Source: Buttiauxella sp. B2 (GTDB lineage: Bacteria > Pseudomonadota > Gammaproteobacteria > Enterobacterales > Enterobacteriaceae). Taken from it: 64,000 bases of DNA. The stretch lies in assembly GCF_006376615.1 (NCBI RefSeq), contig NZ_VEXQ01000002.1, positions 248,001 to 312,000 on the forward strand. The letters are read 5' to 3'. Position numbers and translations under genes: made by a program. Below are positions 38,517 through 48,724 of this stretch, piece after piece; the first letter of the stretch is position 1; each line of letters starts with the position of its first letter. Below the pieces are notes generated by a model that was given only the letters and a program-made list of their open reading frames with translations, searched no databases and was not told the origin of the DNA.

Positions 38517-39510
38517 CAGTTTCTCTCCGCTGGCGGAAAATCAATGCTAAAAACCACGGGCCTCCCAATAAGCTGGTCAGCAAACCAACGGGCATTTCCG
38601 CAGGTGTAACTAGCGTGCGGGCCAGTGTGTCAGCAACCAGTAATAACATCGCACCTGCCAGAATCGAACCGGGGATGAGCCAACGATGATCGGCTCCGAG
38701 CCACATCCTTACCAGATGCGGGACCACCAGGCCGACAAAGCCAATCACACCGCTTACCGCAACGGCTGCCGCCACTAACAGCGCACTTAAAATGAGTAAC
38801 TGTCGCTGCGTTTTTTTGACATCCACGCCAAGGTAATGGGCTTCTTCATCACCGAGCTGCAAAAGATTAAGCCGTTTGGATGCAAACGCGATAACCAATG
38901 AAGCCGGGAGAATGAACGAAGCGGTGACGAGTAATGTTGACCACTGCGCTTGCCCAAGGCTGCCCATTCCCCACAGTGAAAGTTGGCGTAACTGGGCATC
39001 GTTGCTTATCCAGGATAAAACGCCGACCGCTGCACCGCACAAGGCATTGATGGCGATACCAACCAACAGCAAGCGGGACAGGCTGTTGTTCCCCTGACGG
39101 CTGAGAAAGAAAATCACCAGCGTGACGGCGAGACTGCCGAAAAATGCTGCAAGCATCGGAACATACAATGCCAGCACCGCAGGCAATGCTAGCGGCAGGA
39201 CAACCGAAAACCCAACGGCCAGAGCTGCACCGCTGCTGATACCGAGCAAGCCCGGATCGGCAAGCGGATTGCGGAATAACCCCTGCATAACGCAGCCTGA
39301 AAGTGCTAATGCACCACCAACGAGCGTTGCCAGTAGCACGCGTGGCAGTCGAATGTTGAGCCAGATATGACGCAACGTTTCATCTTGCGCTTGCCACAAC
39401 ACGGCGATGGAAAGACGCATAGCACCTAAATTGGCGGCTACCAAAGATAGCACCAATAACGCCAGAATCATGGCGAATAGGGCGCGTTGAGGCAGGGGGC
39501 GGCGTATCAA
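38509..39510 (-). CDS. hmuU: Haem ABC transporter permease
   Basis: This 333-residue membrane protein is a FecCD/BtuC-type permease with about ten helices. [24 protein letters not shown] and [20 protein letters not shown] are typical family motifs. It forms the homodimeric haem channel with HmuV. Its start overlaps the end of hmuT (ATGA). Confidence 0.93.
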   Translation of the reverse strand: MIRRPLPQRALFAMILALLVLSLVAANLGAMRLSIAVLWQAQDETLRHIWLNIRLPRVLLATLVGGALALSGCVMQGLFRNPLADPGLLGISSGAALAVGFSVVLPLALPAVLALYVPMLAAFFGSLAVTLVIFFLSRQGNNSLSRLLLVGIAINALCGAAVGVLSWISNDAQLRQLSLWGMGSLGQAQWSTLLVTASFILPASLVIAFASKRLNLLQLGDEEAHYLGVDVKKTQRQLLILSALLVAAAVAVSGVIGFVGLVVPHLVRMWLGADHRWLIPGSILAGAMLLLVADTLARTLVTPAEMPVGLLTSLLGGPWFLALIFRQRRETDG

Positions 39511-40322
39511 GGCAATTGCTCCGCTTTTGTACGTAACGCAAGGATGGCATCTGGCGTTTGCAGGCCGAAACCAAGCAGTGCCATATCATCAACAACTAAC
39601 AGCTGGCGATCTTTCCCGGCGGGTGTCTGCGCAAGGCCAGGTAACTTCCAGACATTAGCTTCACCGCCCAGCGTTTTAACGCCATCTGCGGTGACCAGAA
39701 CCAATTCCGGTTGGCTGGCAATCACGCCTTCCTGAGACATTGGCTGATAACGTTTGAAACCTTGCATCGCATTTTGCAAACCTGCGGCATGAATAGCAGC
39801 ATCTGCTGCTGTTTCTTGCCCTGCGACCATTGCCGTCATGCCACCATGGCTCATGATGAACAACACTTTTACCGGCAACGTTTTTTCAGGAATCGACGCA
39901 AGTTTGTGATGCACTTGCTTGCGCAGTACATCACCCTGTGCCGTCTTCCCCATTGCCTGAGCTACCGCATCAATCTTTGCATCAATGCCATTCAACGAAT
40001 TATCCGCAGGAATGGTCACCACTTTGACGTGGCTGCTAGCGACTTGCTCAAGGGCCAGAGACGGTTTTGCCTGAGCGCTCGCCAGCACCAGTGTTGGGCG
40101 CATCGCCAGAATCCCTTCGGCATTCAGTTGACGCAAATAACCGATGTCCGGCAGCTTAATCGCAGCGGTCGGATGCAGGCTAGTGCTGTCACGAGCGACT
40201 AATTGGTCGCCCGATCCTAGTGCGTAAGCAATTTCTGTGACGTCCCCGCCAATTGCCACCACTCGTTCATTGGCGGCGGCAATCGCAGGCAAAGCAAGTA
40301 GGGCAATCAACCAGCGTTTCAT
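39507..40322 (-). CDS. hmuT: Periplasmic haem-binding protein
   Basis: I chose the ATG at 40322, which overlaps the hmuS stop and begins a signal peptide ([16 protein letters not shown]); the longer frame from 40367 would bury it. The mature protein has the cluster A-2 binding-protein fold, with [20 protein letters not shown] and [20 protein letters not shown]. The Tyr in DIGYLR corresponds to the haem-ligating Tyr of Yersinia HmuT. It passes haem from the outer-membrane receptor to HmuUV. Confidence 0.92.
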   Translation of the reverse strand: MKRWLIALLALPAIAAANERVVAIGGDVTEIAYALGSGDQLVARDSTSLHPTAAIKLPDIGYLRQLNAEGILAMRPTLVLASAQAKPSLALEQVASSHVKVVTIPADNSLNGIDAKIDAVAQAMGKTAQGDVLRKQVHHKLASIPEKTLPVKVLFIMSHGGMTAMVAGQETAADAAIHAAGLQNAMQGFKRYQPMSQEGVIASQPELVLVTADGVKTLGGEANVWKLPGLAQTPAGKDRQLLVVDDMALLGFGLQTPDAILALRTKAEQLP

Positions 40323-41350
40323 GCAGCCAGCCCTTTGCTTACCAGTGTTTCCAGTTGCGCGCGCCATTGCTGTTGCTCTGGCTCACCCTCAGTGCGTTGG
40401 CCGTAAAGCTGTGCGATTTGCGTGCCGTCGGCGGCAAATAGCTCAAGGCTTGTCACGTAGCCATCACCACTTGGTTTACGCGTCACCCAGCTTTCAGCAA
40501 TGGTGTCGGCCAACAAATGCAACGTGAATTGTGGATTGAAGATATTAATCCAGTTATCCATCGGCACGACTTTCTCTACCACACCGGTGAATATCTGCAC
40601 GCAGCCCTGGTTGCCAACAAATACCATGATTTCGTTCTTGTCTTGCAAAGCCTGCGCCAGCAATTGTGCCAGTGCGCTGTTATCAACCTGGCAGGCCAGG
40701 TCATCAGCAACCAGACGGAAAGCTTGCTGACGAGTCAGTTGGTGACGTTTGAGCAGACTAAAGAATTGATGCACGTCGCGCATGGTGCGCCATTCTTCTT
40801 CAATCTGACGGCCATCAACCGCAGGTGTCATCACACTTGCTTCAGGCGCTTGCAGTTCAAGCTCCGGGTTATCCGCGTAGATATACGTTGCCAGCATTTG
40901 GCCCCAGGCGGCGAAATCTGTGTTGTCAGTGGTGTAAACCTTGAGTAGCGCATCACCCTGATTATCAAAGAACTGAATGCTCTGACGCTCACCGCGTACC
41001 GTTGCTTCACGGAGGTGGAATGCGAAAGCCCATTGATTCAGGAACAGACGCAAATCCAGAGCACGTGGGTTGAGCACCAGTCCGGCATGGCCGTGCAGTT
41101 GCTGGTTTTCAAAACGCCCGATGTGCTCATGCACTGCGTATTCGTTACGGCAAATGGATTTGATTTCACCAACGCTTTCAAGGGAGGTGAGAATATCGCG
41201 CACTTCACCTTTTAAACGCCAGGTATCATGCCCTACGCGTGCATGTGTCAGTTCGGCCTCGCTGATATTCATCAGTTTTGCGATGTCACGTGCATATTGT
41301 TTAGGATTCTGTTGTTTAAGCTGCAACCAATTTTCATAACGCTGAGTCAT
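40319..41350 (-). CDS. hmuS: Haemin-degrading / haem-transfer factor HmuS
   Basis: This 343-residue cytoplasmic protein has the duplicated HemS/ChuX fold typical of the family. Recognisable blocks are [40 protein letters not shown] and [18 protein letters not shown]. Family members bind imported haem and either release its iron or pass it on. It lies second in the operon after the receptor, which starts 13 bp upstream of it on the same strand. Confidence 0.92.
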   Translation of the reverse strand: MTQRYENWLQLKQQNPKQYARDIAKLMNISEAELTHARVGHDTWRLKGEVRDILTSLESVGEIKSICRNEYAVHEHIGRFENQQLHGHAGLVLNPRALDLRLFLNQWAFAFHLREATVRGERQSIQFFDNQGDALLKVYTTDNTDFAAWGQMLATYIYADNPELELQAPEASVMTPAVDGRQIEEEWRTMRDVHQFFSLLKRHQLTRQQAFRLVADDLACQVDNSALAQLLAQALQDKNEIMVFVGNQGCVQIFTGVVEKVVPMDNWINIFNPQFTLHLLADTIAESWVTRKPSGDGYVTSLELFAADGTQIAQLYGQRTEGEPEQQQWRAQLETLVSKGLAA

Positions 41351-41363
41351 ATCGTTCCCTTAC

Positions 41364-43346
41364 TTACCATTGATAACTAACGAAGATTTTGCCATTACGG
41401 CCATCTTGTGGGAGCCCCTGTGGTGACCAGTATTCCTTATCAAAGGCGTTACCCAACACCAGGGAAGTGGTTAGCCCACGCAACTGCTGCTGGCCTTTAT
41501 AGCTAATATAGAAATCGTTCACGCCGTAACCTGCCTGGGTGCTGTAACTGCTGCTGATGTGTGTTGAGCTTCCAGCAAAAGTCCCGACCCAGCCCACGGA
41601 GAAGCCGCTTTGGGCGACCGGCACGTCAAGAATGCTGGTGACGGTGTCCGGGTTCAGGCTGGAAATCCAATCACCCGTATCTTCGTCTTTGCCACGTGTA
41701 CGGTTATAGGCCAGATCTAAGCTGAACCATGCGCTGGTATATTTCGCCGTCATGTCCCAACCCCAGATTTTTGCGTTAGGGACGTTGTAGGACATGGTGG
41801 TCGCTTTGGCGAAGTCTACAGTGGTAGAAATGTAGTCTTTTGCTTTGGTATCGAAGTAGCTTGCTTTGAATTCGATACCATCTTCGGCCAGCATCACATC
41901 GTCGAAGCGCAAGCCAAAACCGTATTCCTGAGTTTCGTTAGTTTCCGGACGCAGGTTGGGGTTCGGTACCCAATAGTTGCTGTAACGCGTGCCAATGGAG
42001 AAGTGTTTAGCATCGTTATACATTTCGCCCATGGTTGGGGCGCGGAATGCCTGAGCGTAAGAACCAAATAGCATCAGCCAGTCGGTTGGCGTAACGGAAA
42101 GCGCACCGCGGGATGACCATTTATCAGCATTCACATCGTCGTAGCCATCGCTGCTGCCGCTGTAATTGTCATAACGTGTCCCGGCTAGCAAAGAAACTGG
42201 CAGGTCACGCAGTGTGATTTCATCCTGCAACCAGCCTGAACCGAAATCGATATTGGCCTGCGGGAACCCGGTAGTGTTGCCGCCCGGTTTCTGATCCTGG
42301 TGATAATATTCGCTGCCATAAGTCAGAAGGTGAGCGGCGAAGTTGTCGGTGAACAGTCTGCTACGGTTTTCAAGTTTACCGCCCGAGGTGGTTTGTTTAC
42401 GGAATTCAGCACCGTCAGTTTGACCCTGGGCATTAATACGCGCTTCAGACCAGTAAGCGGTCGCATCGGCATTGAGCCAGTCACTTTGGTCCGGGCCAAT
42501 GTGGTATTTCAACTGCGCATCACGCTGAATGGTTGAGCGATCAACCATTGGGTTGCTTGGATCAGCATCGGTGGTTTGCGGATTTTTAGGTTCCTGGGCG
42601 GCGTTATTGTAGTAACGCAGGGAGCCTGCAAGAGATTGCGCTGGGTCGATGTACCAGGTACCTTTGGTCAGGAAGTTACTGATATTCTCATCGTTCGGCG
42701 CAGTTTCACCATTGCTCTGACGGATGTCACCACGGTCTCGGCTTGACCAGGATACGAGTCCATCAAGATTGTCTGTGCGACCAAAGGCGCTGGCACCCAT
42801 GCCGATACTGTGATCGCCGGTCGCACCCGTACCAAATACGCGGAAACCACTGTTTTGGCCTTCATACAGCAAATCGCTGGCATCAGCCGTTTCATAAGAA
42901 ATCACACCACCCAATGCACCGCTGCCGTACAACAGCGCTGATGGGCCACGCACTACTTCGATACGTTTGATCAACGCGGGATCAATAAATGTGCTGTTGA
43001 GGTGCCCGGTATCCGTCCCCTGGCGAACGCCATCGACCAACATCAGTACGCCTCGGCGGTCGTAACCACGCATGTTGACGTCCTGGCCGTTGGTGCGTCC
43101 TGAGCCGGAAACGGTAATGCCTGGAACTCTGCGCAGCATATCGGCGGCAGAAGAAGAGGTTTGGCTTTCAGGAGAATCGGCGTCAATAACCGTCACCATC
43201 ATCGGCGCTTCGAAAGTACTACGTTGGTTACCGGTGGCCACCACAGTAACCTGGTCATCTTTGGCATTAGCGGGTAGGGCAGTAAACACCGCAACAGTCA
43301 GTAAGGACAGACGGAATCCGACTGTGTGTAAAGCAGGCATGCGCAA
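41364..43346 (-). CDS. hmuR: TonB-dependent haem receptor
   Basis: This 660-residue outer-membrane receptor begins with a signal peptide ending ALPANAKD. The TonB box is DDQVTVVATG. The plug domain contains GRTNGQDVNMRGYDRRGVLM and the barrel ends in FVSYQW, with the usual terminal aromatic residue. The haem-receptor signature is present: a FRAP motif (AFRAPTMGEMY), a His (AKHFSIG) and an NPNL motif (VPNPNLRPETN). It brings haem across the outer membrane using TonB energy. The 87-bp gap to hemP has no separate Fur box that I can see. Confidence 0.95.
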   Translation of the reverse strand: MRMPALHTVGFRLSLLTVAVFTALPANAKDDQVTVVATGNQRSTFEAPMMVTVIDADSPESQTSSSAADMLRRVPGITVSGSGRTNGQDVNMRGYDRRGVLMLVDGVRQGTDTGHLNSTFIDPALIKRIEVVRGPSALLYGSGALGGVISYETADASDLLYEGQNSGFRVFGTGATGDHSIGMGASAFGRTDNLDGLVSWSSRDRGDIRQSNGETAPNDENISNFLTKGTWYIDPAQSLAGSLRYYNNAAQEPKNPQTTDADPSNPMVDRSTIQRDAQLKYHIGPDQSDWLNADATAYWSEARINAQGQTDGAEFRKQTTSGGKLENRSRLFTDNFAAHLLTYGSEYYHQDQKPGGNTTGFPQANIDFGSGWLQDEITLRDLPVSLLAGTRYDNYSGSSDGYDDVNADKWSSRGALSVTPTDWLMLFGSYAQAFRAPTMGEMYNDAKHFSIGTRYSNYWVPNPNLRPETNETQEYGFGLRFDDVMLAEDGIEFKASYFDTKAKDYISTTVDFAKATTMSYNVPNAKIWGWDMTAKYTSAWFSLDLAYNRTRGKDEDTGDWISSLNPDTVTSILDVPVAQSGFSVGWVGTFAGSSTHISSSYSTQAGYGVNDFYISYKGQQQLRGLTTSLVLGNAFDKEYWSPQGLPQDGRNGKIFVSYQW

Positions 43347-43433
43347 ATCTCCATTAGGAAAAATTAAAAGCGCTGGCTGCCTGGGGTGGGGATGACCTGG
43401 GTGGCTTGCGTATCATTAGAGCTATATTTAGGT

Positions 43434-43598
43434 TTATTTGGTCAGGATTAGCTTCCCGGCCTGAGTCTGACGTAACTGGTATTGTTGGCCTTCGTGGAGA
43501 ATAACCACACGCCCGTCAGGGCCGAGTAAAAGCTTACTGTCTATCTGACGGGGAACGGCCGCAGATTGCGGATTCACAGGGGTGAATGTTTTATCCAT
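43434..43598 (-). CDS. hemP: Haemin uptake protein HemP (YdiE family)
   Basis: This 54-residue frame lies at the head of the haem operon. It has the HemP pattern: a variable start, then [20 protein letters not shown] and [16 protein letters not shown]. coli keeps a protein of this family, YdiE, at the same place between aroH and ydiU, without the rest of the operon. Members act as small regulators or helpers of haem-receptor expression. A strong Fur box lies just upstream. Confidence 0.9.
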   Translation of the reverse strand: MDKTFTPVNPQSAAVPRQIDSKLLLGPDGRVVILHEGQQYQLRQTQAGKLILTK

Positions 43599-43630
43599 GT
43601 TTCACTCTGTATACAAATGACAATCAATGT

Positions 43631-43649
43631 AACAATGATAATCATTATC
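43631..43649 (-). promoter_or_regulatory. Fur box of the haem operon
   Basis: AACAATGATAATCATTATC matches the 19-bp Fur consensus at 17 of 19 positions. It lies 33 bp before hemP, inside the probable promoter, so iron-loaded Fur should repress hemP-hmuRSTUV. Confidence 0.92.
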
Positions 43650-43747
43650 AATAAACTGTGTTTCGTCATCAAGTGTTATTTGTAATAAATTTGTGAATGA
43701 ATCAATTTTGAGCGTTCGGGGGAATAGGGCGGGTATTCAAGAGGTTT

Positions 43748-43773
43748 GATGGGCAGCGCTTACGCTACCCATC
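43748..43773. repeat. REP-like palindrome after aroH
   Basis: GATGGG-AGCG and CGCT-CCCATC pair around a TTA centre, a REP-like hairpin directly behind the aroH stop. It lacks a T-run, so it may protect the aroH mRNA end more than terminate it. Confidence 0.55.
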
Positions 43774-43779
43774 GATAAA

Positions 43780-44826
43780 TCAAAAACGGCAATCCGTTGC
43801 GGCGGCCAACATATCCAGCAGTGTTTCAGTATCTTCCCAATTCAGGCAAGGGTCGGTAATCGACTGCCCATAAACCAGCGGTTGCCCGGCGACGATTTTC
43901 TGCGTGCCTTCGCGAATGAAACTTTCAGCCATCACGCCAGCAATCGCGCGTGAACCATTGCGAATTTGGTTACATACGTTTTCACACACATCAAGTTGGC
44001 GACGGTGCTGTTTCTGGCAGTTGCCGTGGCTGAAATCGATAACCAGTTGTTCCGGCAAATCAAACTCATGCAGGCTGTCGCACGCCGCAGCAATGTCGGC
44101 CGCGTGGTAGTTTGGCTGTTTGCCACCGCGCATGATGATATGGCCGTATGGGTTACCGCTGGTTTGATAAATGGTCATCTGGCCATTTTTATCCGGCGAA
44201 AGGAACATATGGCTGGCTCGTGCCGCACGAATCGCATCAACTGCAATACGTGTATTGCCATCGGTGCCATTTTTGAAGCCCACCGGGCAAGAAAGGGCTG
44301 ATGCCATTTCACGGTGGATCTGGCTTTCAGTGGTGCGTGCGCCAATTGCACCCCAGCTAATTAAGTCGGCAATATACTGGCCGATCACCATATCCAGGAA
44401 CTCAGTTGCAGTCGGCACACCCAACTCGTTTACTTTTAACAGCAGGCTGCGTGCCTGTTCAATGCCATGGTTTACGCGGTAACTGCCATTTAAATCTGGA
44501 TCTGAAATCAACCCTTTCCAGCCAACAACGGTACGCGGTTTCTCGAAATAAGTGCGCATAACGATTTCAAGGCGATGTTGATGTTTTTCACGCGCAGCTT
44601 GCAGACGTTGGGCATAATCCATAGCCGCATCCAGGTCATGAATTGAGCAAGGGCCAACAATGACCAGCAGGCGCTTGTCTTCGCCATTGAGAATTTTTTC
44701 TATACGACGACGCGAGGCAGTTACGTTTTGCGCAACCTCCTCGGATACAGCTAAACGCTGTGCCAGTTCAGCGGGTGTAACCAGACTATCGATGCGCGCT
44801 GTGCGCAATTCATCTGTTTTGTTCAT
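43780..44826 (-). CDS. aroH: 3-deoxy-7-phosphoheptulonate synthase, Trp-sensitive
   Basis: This 348-residue enzyme has the length of E. coli AroH and condenses PEP with erythrose 4-phosphate, the first step of aromatic biosynthesis. Class I signatures are intact: LLVIVGPCSIHDLDAAMDYA, RTYFEKPRTVVGWKGLISDP and GARTTESQIHREMASALSCP. The position between hemP/ydiE and ppsR identifies it as AroH rather than AroF or AroG. A TrpR-like operator lies about 150 bp upstream. Confidence 0.96.
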   Translation of the reverse strand: MNKTDELRTARIDSLVTPAELAQRLAVSEEVAQNVTASRRRIEKILNGEDKRLLVIVGPCSIHDLDAAMDYAQRLQAAREKHQHRLEIVMRTYFEKPRTVVGWKGLISDPDLNGSYRVNHGIEQARSLLLKVNELGVPTATEFLDMVIGQYIADLISWGAIGARTTESQIHREMASALSCPVGFKNGTDGNTRIAVDAIRAARASHMFLSPDKNGQMTIYQTSGNPYGHIIMRGGKQPNYHAADIAAACDSLHEFDLPEQLVIDFSHGNCQKQHRRQLDVCENVCNQIRNGSRAIAGVMAESFIREGTQKIVAGQPLVYGQSITDPCLNWEDTETLLDMLAAATDCRF

Positions 44827-44974
44827 TGGGTGTCTCAGAAATTTTGTCTTCAGCTCGGCAGGAGTACCGGGAAGTGATGGCTGTCACGATAAACCAATTT
44901 ATGTCGATTTCAACTGCATAACTGAATGGTTATCGCCAAATTCTGTACACCCTACCATACAAAAATGCACCTTT

Positions 44975-44992
44975 GAACTAGTTTATTAGTAC
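44975..44992 (-). promoter_or_regulatory. Candidate TrpR operator for aroH
   Basis: GAACTAGTTTATTAGTAC is a near-palindrome that matches the TrpR consensus (ACTAGTT-AACTAGT type) with one base off in the second half. It overlaps the 3' end of ppsR. In E. coli aroH is repressed by TrpR, so the site is plausible. Promoter elements were not resolved. Confidence 0.55.
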
Positions 44993-45819
44993 ATGCGACG
45001 ATTCAATCCCATGATGTCAAGGATCTTGGTTGCCATCTCTTCAACAGAATAATTAGTGCTGTTCAGATAGCGAATCTGGTTCTTGCGAAACAGCGCTTCA
45101 ACTTCGGCAACTTCCAGTCGGCACTGGCGCATCGAGGCATAACGGCTGTTTTCCCGGCGCTCTTCACGAATAGCCGCAAGGCGCTCTGGGTTGATAGTTA
45201 AGCCAAACAGTTTATGTTGCAGAGGCTTAAGCACCGCAGGTAACTGGATATTATCCATATCGTCGGCAATGAACGGGTAGTTTGCCGCGCGGATACCAAA
45301 CTGCATTGCAAGATACAAACTGGTTGGGGTTTTTCCGCACCGTGAGACGCCCAGCAAAATGACCTGTGCCTGATCAAGATTGCGCATTGAGATGCCGTCA
45401 TCATGCGCGAGTGTGTAATCAATAGCGGCGATACGCGCATCGTACTTGATTAAATTCCCCGGATTTAGGCCGTGAGTACGGTGGGCAATCGGTGTTGGGT
45501 CGAGTTTCAATTCTTGCTGCAAAGGTGCCACCAGCGCTTGCACTATATCCTGACAAAAACCTTCACTTTGCAAAATAATGTCGCGAATTTCTGGCAACAC
45601 GATGGAATAGAACACTAAAGGGCGCACGCCAGATTGTTGGAAAATCGCATTGATTTGCTCTTTCACCGCATTGGCCCGGCTTTCGTTTTCAACAAATGGC
45701 AGCGTAATACTGTTGATGGCGACGGGAAACTGCGACATCACGGCATGGCCGAGCACTTCGGCGGTAATTGCGGTGCCATCGGAAATATAAAACACCTGTC
45801 TGTCTACAGCGTTATCCAT
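44986..45819 (-). CDS. ppsR: PEP synthase regulatory protein (bifunctional kinase/pyrophosphorylase)
   Basis: This 277-residue protein has exactly the length of E. coli PpsR (YdiA). It carries a P-loop [15 protein letters not shown] at about residues 153-160 and an N-terminal [18 protein letters not shown] typical of the DUF299 family. It inactivates PEP synthase by ADP-dependent phosphorylation and reactivates it by Pi-dependent dephosphorylation. It is divergent from its target ppsA, across a 450-bp region holding an ERIC element. Confidence 0.96.
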   Translation of the reverse strand: MDNAVDRQVFYISDGTAITAEVLGHAVMSQFPVAINSITLPFVENESRANAVKEQINAIFQQSGVRPLVFYSIVLPEIRDIILQSEGFCQDIVQALVAPLQQELKLDPTPIAHRTHGLNPGNLIKYDARIAAIDYTLAHDDGISMRNLDQAQVILLGVSRCGKTPTSLYLAMQFGIRAANYPFIADDMDNIQLPAVLKPLQHKLFGLTINPERLAAIREERRENSRYASMRQCRLEVAEVEALFRKNQIRYLNSTNYSVEEMATKILDIMGLNRRMY

Positions 45820-46048
45820 TTTTCAATCCTGAACTTGGAGAGGTTGGCTGAAGCATAAATTAAAACAACAGGCTTCGGGATCATTCTTGTCTCAATTTTA
45901 AAAATGAAATCCTGTTTTTATTTTTAATGAAATGACCGGTTCATTTTTATTAAATCATTAACCCTTTATTAATATAGGGATTAAATTAAGAATCAATAAG
46001 TTATGTAAAATGTAAATATATCTGAAAAATTCAAATTTTTATTTTGCT

Positions 46049-46059
46049 TGAACGATTCA
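46049..46059. promoter_or_regulatory. Candidate Cra (FruR) site of ppsA
   Basis: TGAACGATTCA matches the Cra consensus core (TGAATCG-TTCA on the other strand, GGTGAATCGTTCAAG). Cra activates ppsA in E. coli. If it acts at about -45, the start site would be near 46,100, at the edge of the ERIC element. Bases 45,860-46,045 upstream are very AT-rich with no gene. Confidence 0.6.
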
Positions 46060-46096
46060 CCGGTTTCACTCATGGCCCCAAATATGCCAATCTAAA

Positions 46097-46217
46097 TATA
46101 CCCGTCATACTTCAAGTTACAGGCGTGTTGGCTGCACTCACAAACCCCGGATACTTACTGAAGTAAGCTCCTGGGGGCACCCTTGCCGCCTGGCTGTACT
46201 CGATTTATTTAGGGTAT
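46097..46217. repeat. ERIC element in the ppsA leader
   Basis: A well-conserved 121-bp ERIC/IRU copy with intact ends (TATACCCGTCATACTTCAAG ... TTTAGGGTAT) and central palindrome (ACTGAAGTAAGCTCCTGGGG). It lies between the probable ppsA promoter and the ppsA start, so it would be transcribed as a long hairpin in the 5' leader. Confidence 0.9.
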
Positions 46218-46235
46218 GCGTAGTGTGAAATTCTT

Positions 46236-46247
46236 TGAACCGTTTCA
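46236..46247. promoter_or_regulatory. Second Cra-like box near the ppsA start
   Basis: TGAACCGTTTCA is a near-perfect Cra palindrome but lies only 24 bp before the ppsA ATG, after the ERIC element. It could be an original site shifted by the insertion or a second regulatory site. Confidence 0.4.
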
Positions 46248-46270
46248 TATATCACAAAAGGATTGTTTCG

Positions 46271-48643
46271 ATGTCCAACTCGTCACCGCTGGTGCTTTGG
46301 TACAACCAACTCGGCATGAATGATGTAGACAGGGTCGGGGGCAAAAATGCCTCTCTGGGTGAAATGATTACTAACCTTTCAGGTATGGGTGTTTCCGTGC
46401 CGAATGGTTTTGCCACCACGGCCGAAGCGTTTAACTTGTTCCTTGACCAAAGTGGCGTGAACCAGCGTATCTATGAGCTGCTGGATAAAACGGATATTGA
46501 TGATGTGACCGAGCTTGCCAAAGCAGGTGCACAAATCCGCCAATGGATAATCGATACGCCATTCCAGCCAACGCTTGAAAAAGCCATTCACGATGCCTAC
46601 GAACAACTTTCTTCTGACGATGCTGATGCCTCTTTTGCCGTGCGCTCATCCGCCACTGCCGAAGACATGCCAGATGCATCGTTTGCTGGACAACAAGAAA
46701 CTTTCCTCAATGTGCAAGGTTATGACGCGGTGTTGGTTGCTGTGAAACACGTCTTTGCGTCACTCTTTAACGACCGTGCTATCTCGTATCGCGTTCATCA
46801 GGGTTACGATCACCGTGGTGTTGCGCTTTCCGCAGGCGTTCAGCGCATGGTGCGCTCAGATCTCGCTTCCTCCGGTGTGCTGTTCTCCATCGACACTGAA
46901 TCTGGTTTTGACCAGGTGGTATTTATCACCTCCGCCTATGGTCTTGGCGAAATGGTGGTACAGGGCGCGGTGAATCCAGACGAATTCTACGTTCACAAGC
47001 CAACCCTCGCTGCCGGTAAACCGTCGATTGTCCGTCGCAATATGGGTTCGAAAAAAATCCGTATGGTTTACGCTCCAAGCCAGGAACATGGCAAACAGGT
47101 TCGTATTGAAGATGTGCCGCAAGCCGACCGCGACCAGTTCTCTATTACGGCTGAAGAAGTACAAGAACTGGCGAAACAAGCAGTGCAAATCGAGAAACAC
47201 TATGGCCGTCCGATGGATATCGAATGGGCCAAAGATGGACATACCGGTAAGTTATTTATCGTCCAGGCACGTCCAGAAACTGTTCGTTCCCAGGGCCAGG
47301 TAACCGAGCGCTATCAGCTGCATGCTCAGGGTAAAATCATTGCTGAAGGGCGTGCTATCGGCCATCGCATCGGCGCAGGCCCGGTAAAAGTGATTCATGA
47401 TATTAGCGAGATGAACCTTATTCAGCCAGGAGATGTGTTGGTTACCGACATGACTGATCCTGACTGGGAACCTATCATGAAAAAAGCAGCGGCAATTGTC
47501 ACTAACCGTGGCGGACGCACCTGTCACGCGGCAATTATCGCTCGTGAGCTGGGTATTCCGGCGGTTGTCGGTTGTGGCGATGCCACCGAACGCATGACCG
47601 ATGATCAGAATGTGACGGTTTCCTGTGCTGAAGGGGACACCGGTTATGTTTACCAGGAATTGCTCGATTTCAGCGTGAAAAGCTCGACGGTTGATACCAT
47701 GCCGGATCTGCCGCTCAAGATCATGATGAACGTCGGTAACCCTGACCGTGCCTTTGATTTTGCCTGCTTACCAAACGAAGGGGTGGGACTGGCGCGTCTG
47801 GAATTCATCATCAACCGTATGATTGGTGTGCACCCACGCGCGCTGCTGGAGTTTGACCAACAAGAGCCTCAGCTGCAAAATGAAATTCGCGAAATGATGA
47901 AAGGCTACGACGACCCGGTTGAGTTTTACGTAGGTCGTCTGACAGAAGGGATCGCGACGTTGGGCGCGGCATTCTGGCCGAAACGAGTCATCGTGCGTCT
48001 TTCTGACTTCAAATCTAATGAATACGCCAACCTGGTGGGTGGCGAGCGTTACGAGCCGGAAGAAGAAAACCCAATGCTCGGTTTCCGTGGCGCGGGCCGC
48101 TATGTTGCCGATAGCTTCCGGGAATGTTTCGCTCTTGAATGCGCCGCCATGAAACGCGTGCGTAACGAAATGGGCCTGACGAACGTCGAAGTGATGGTGC
48201 CGTTTGTGCGTACCGTAGCGCAGGCGAAAGCTGTGGTTGAAGAACTGGAGCGCCAGGGCCTGAAACGTGGCGAGAACGGGCTGAAAATCATCATGATGTG
48301 TGAGATCCCATCAAACGCCTTGCTGGCTGATGAATTCTTGCAGTATTTCGATGGTTTCTCAATCGGTTCAAACGACATGACGCAATTGGCGTTGGGTCTG
48401 GATCGCGATTCTGGTGTCGTTTCGGAACTGTTTGACGAGCGCAATGATGCAGTAAAAGCGCTGCTGTCGATGGCGATTAAAGCGGCGAAGAAACAAGGTA
48501 AATACGTCGGTATTTGTGGCCAGGGTCCGTCTGACCATGAAGATTTTGCTGTCTGGTTGATGGAGGAGGGAATTGACAGTCTTTCTCTTAACCCAGATAC
48601 CGTGGTGCAAACTTGGTTGAGTCTGGCGGAAGCTAACAAGTAA
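46271..48643 (+). CDS. ppsA: Phosphoenolpyruvate synthase
   Basis: I chose the ATG at 46271 with AAAGGA upstream, giving 790 residues (E. coli 792); the frame from 46235 adds a tail unlike the family. The enzyme turns pyruvate and ATP into PEP, AMP and phosphate for gluconeogenesis. The N-terminal ATP-binding domain has [20 protein letters not shown]. The swivelling phosphohistidine is His419 in [20 protein letters not shown]. The C-terminal PEP/pyruvate domain includes Cys749 in [10 protein letters not shown]. Activity is controlled by PpsR, transcription probably by Cra. Confidence 0.97.
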   Translation: MSNSSPLVLWYNQLGMNDVDRVGGKNASLGEMITNLSGMGVSVPNGFATTAEAFNLFLDQSGVNQRIYELLDKTDIDDVTELAKAGAQIRQWIIDTPFQPTLEKAIHDAYEQLSSDDADASFAVRSSATAEDMPDASFAGQQETFLNVQGYDAVLVAVKHVFASLFNDRAISYRVHQGYDHRGVALSAGVQRMVRSDLASSGVLFSIDTESGFDQVVFITSAYGLGEMVVQGAVNPDEFYVHKPTLAAGKPSIVRRNMGSKKIRMVYAPSQEHGKQVRIEDVPQADRDQFSITAEEVQELAKQAVQIEKHYGRPMDIEWAKDGHTGKLFIVQARPETVRSQGQVTERYQLHAQGKIIAEGRAIGHRIGAGPVKVIHDISEMNLIQPGDVLVTDMTDPDWEPIMKKAAAIVTNRGGRTCHAAIIARELGIPAVVGCGDATERMTDDQNVTVSCAEGDTGYVYQELLDFSVKSSTVDTMPDLPLKIMMNVGNPDRAFDFACLPNEGVGLARLEFIINRMIGVHPRALLEFDQQEPQLQNEIREMMKGYDDPVEFYVGRLTEGIATLGAAFWPKRVIVRLSDFKSNEYANLVGGERYEPEEENPMLGFRGAGRYVADSFRECFALECAAMKRVRNEMGLTNVEVMVPFVRTVAQAKAVVEELERQGLKRGENGLKIIMMCEIPSNALLADEFLQYFDGFSIGSNDMTQLALGLDRDSGVVSELFDERNDAVKALLSMAIKAAKKQGKYVGICGQGPSDHEDFAVWLMEEGIDSLSLNPDTVVQTWLSLAEANK

Positions 48644-48648
48644 ATTAA

Positions 48649-48678
48649 AGTCGGATGTCGCTTACGCTAATCCGACTT
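48649..48678. repeat. REP-like palindrome after ppsA
   Basis: AGTCGGAT and ATCCGACT bracket GTCGCTTACGCTA, a short REP-type palindrome six bases after the ppsA stop. It resembles the element behind aroH. Confidence 0.65.
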
Positions 48679-48690
48679 ACGAAACTGTTA

Positions 48691-48724
48691 AAACGGCTCC
48701 TCATTTCTGAGGGGCCGTTTTTTT
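48691..48724 (+). terminator. Terminator between ppsA and the GPH transporter gene
   Basis: A long stem (AAACGGCTCCTCA / TGAGGGGCCGTTT) is followed by seven T. The tail runs into the stop codon of the converging transporter gene, and the minus strand also has a T-run, so it may work both ways. Confidence 0.88.
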
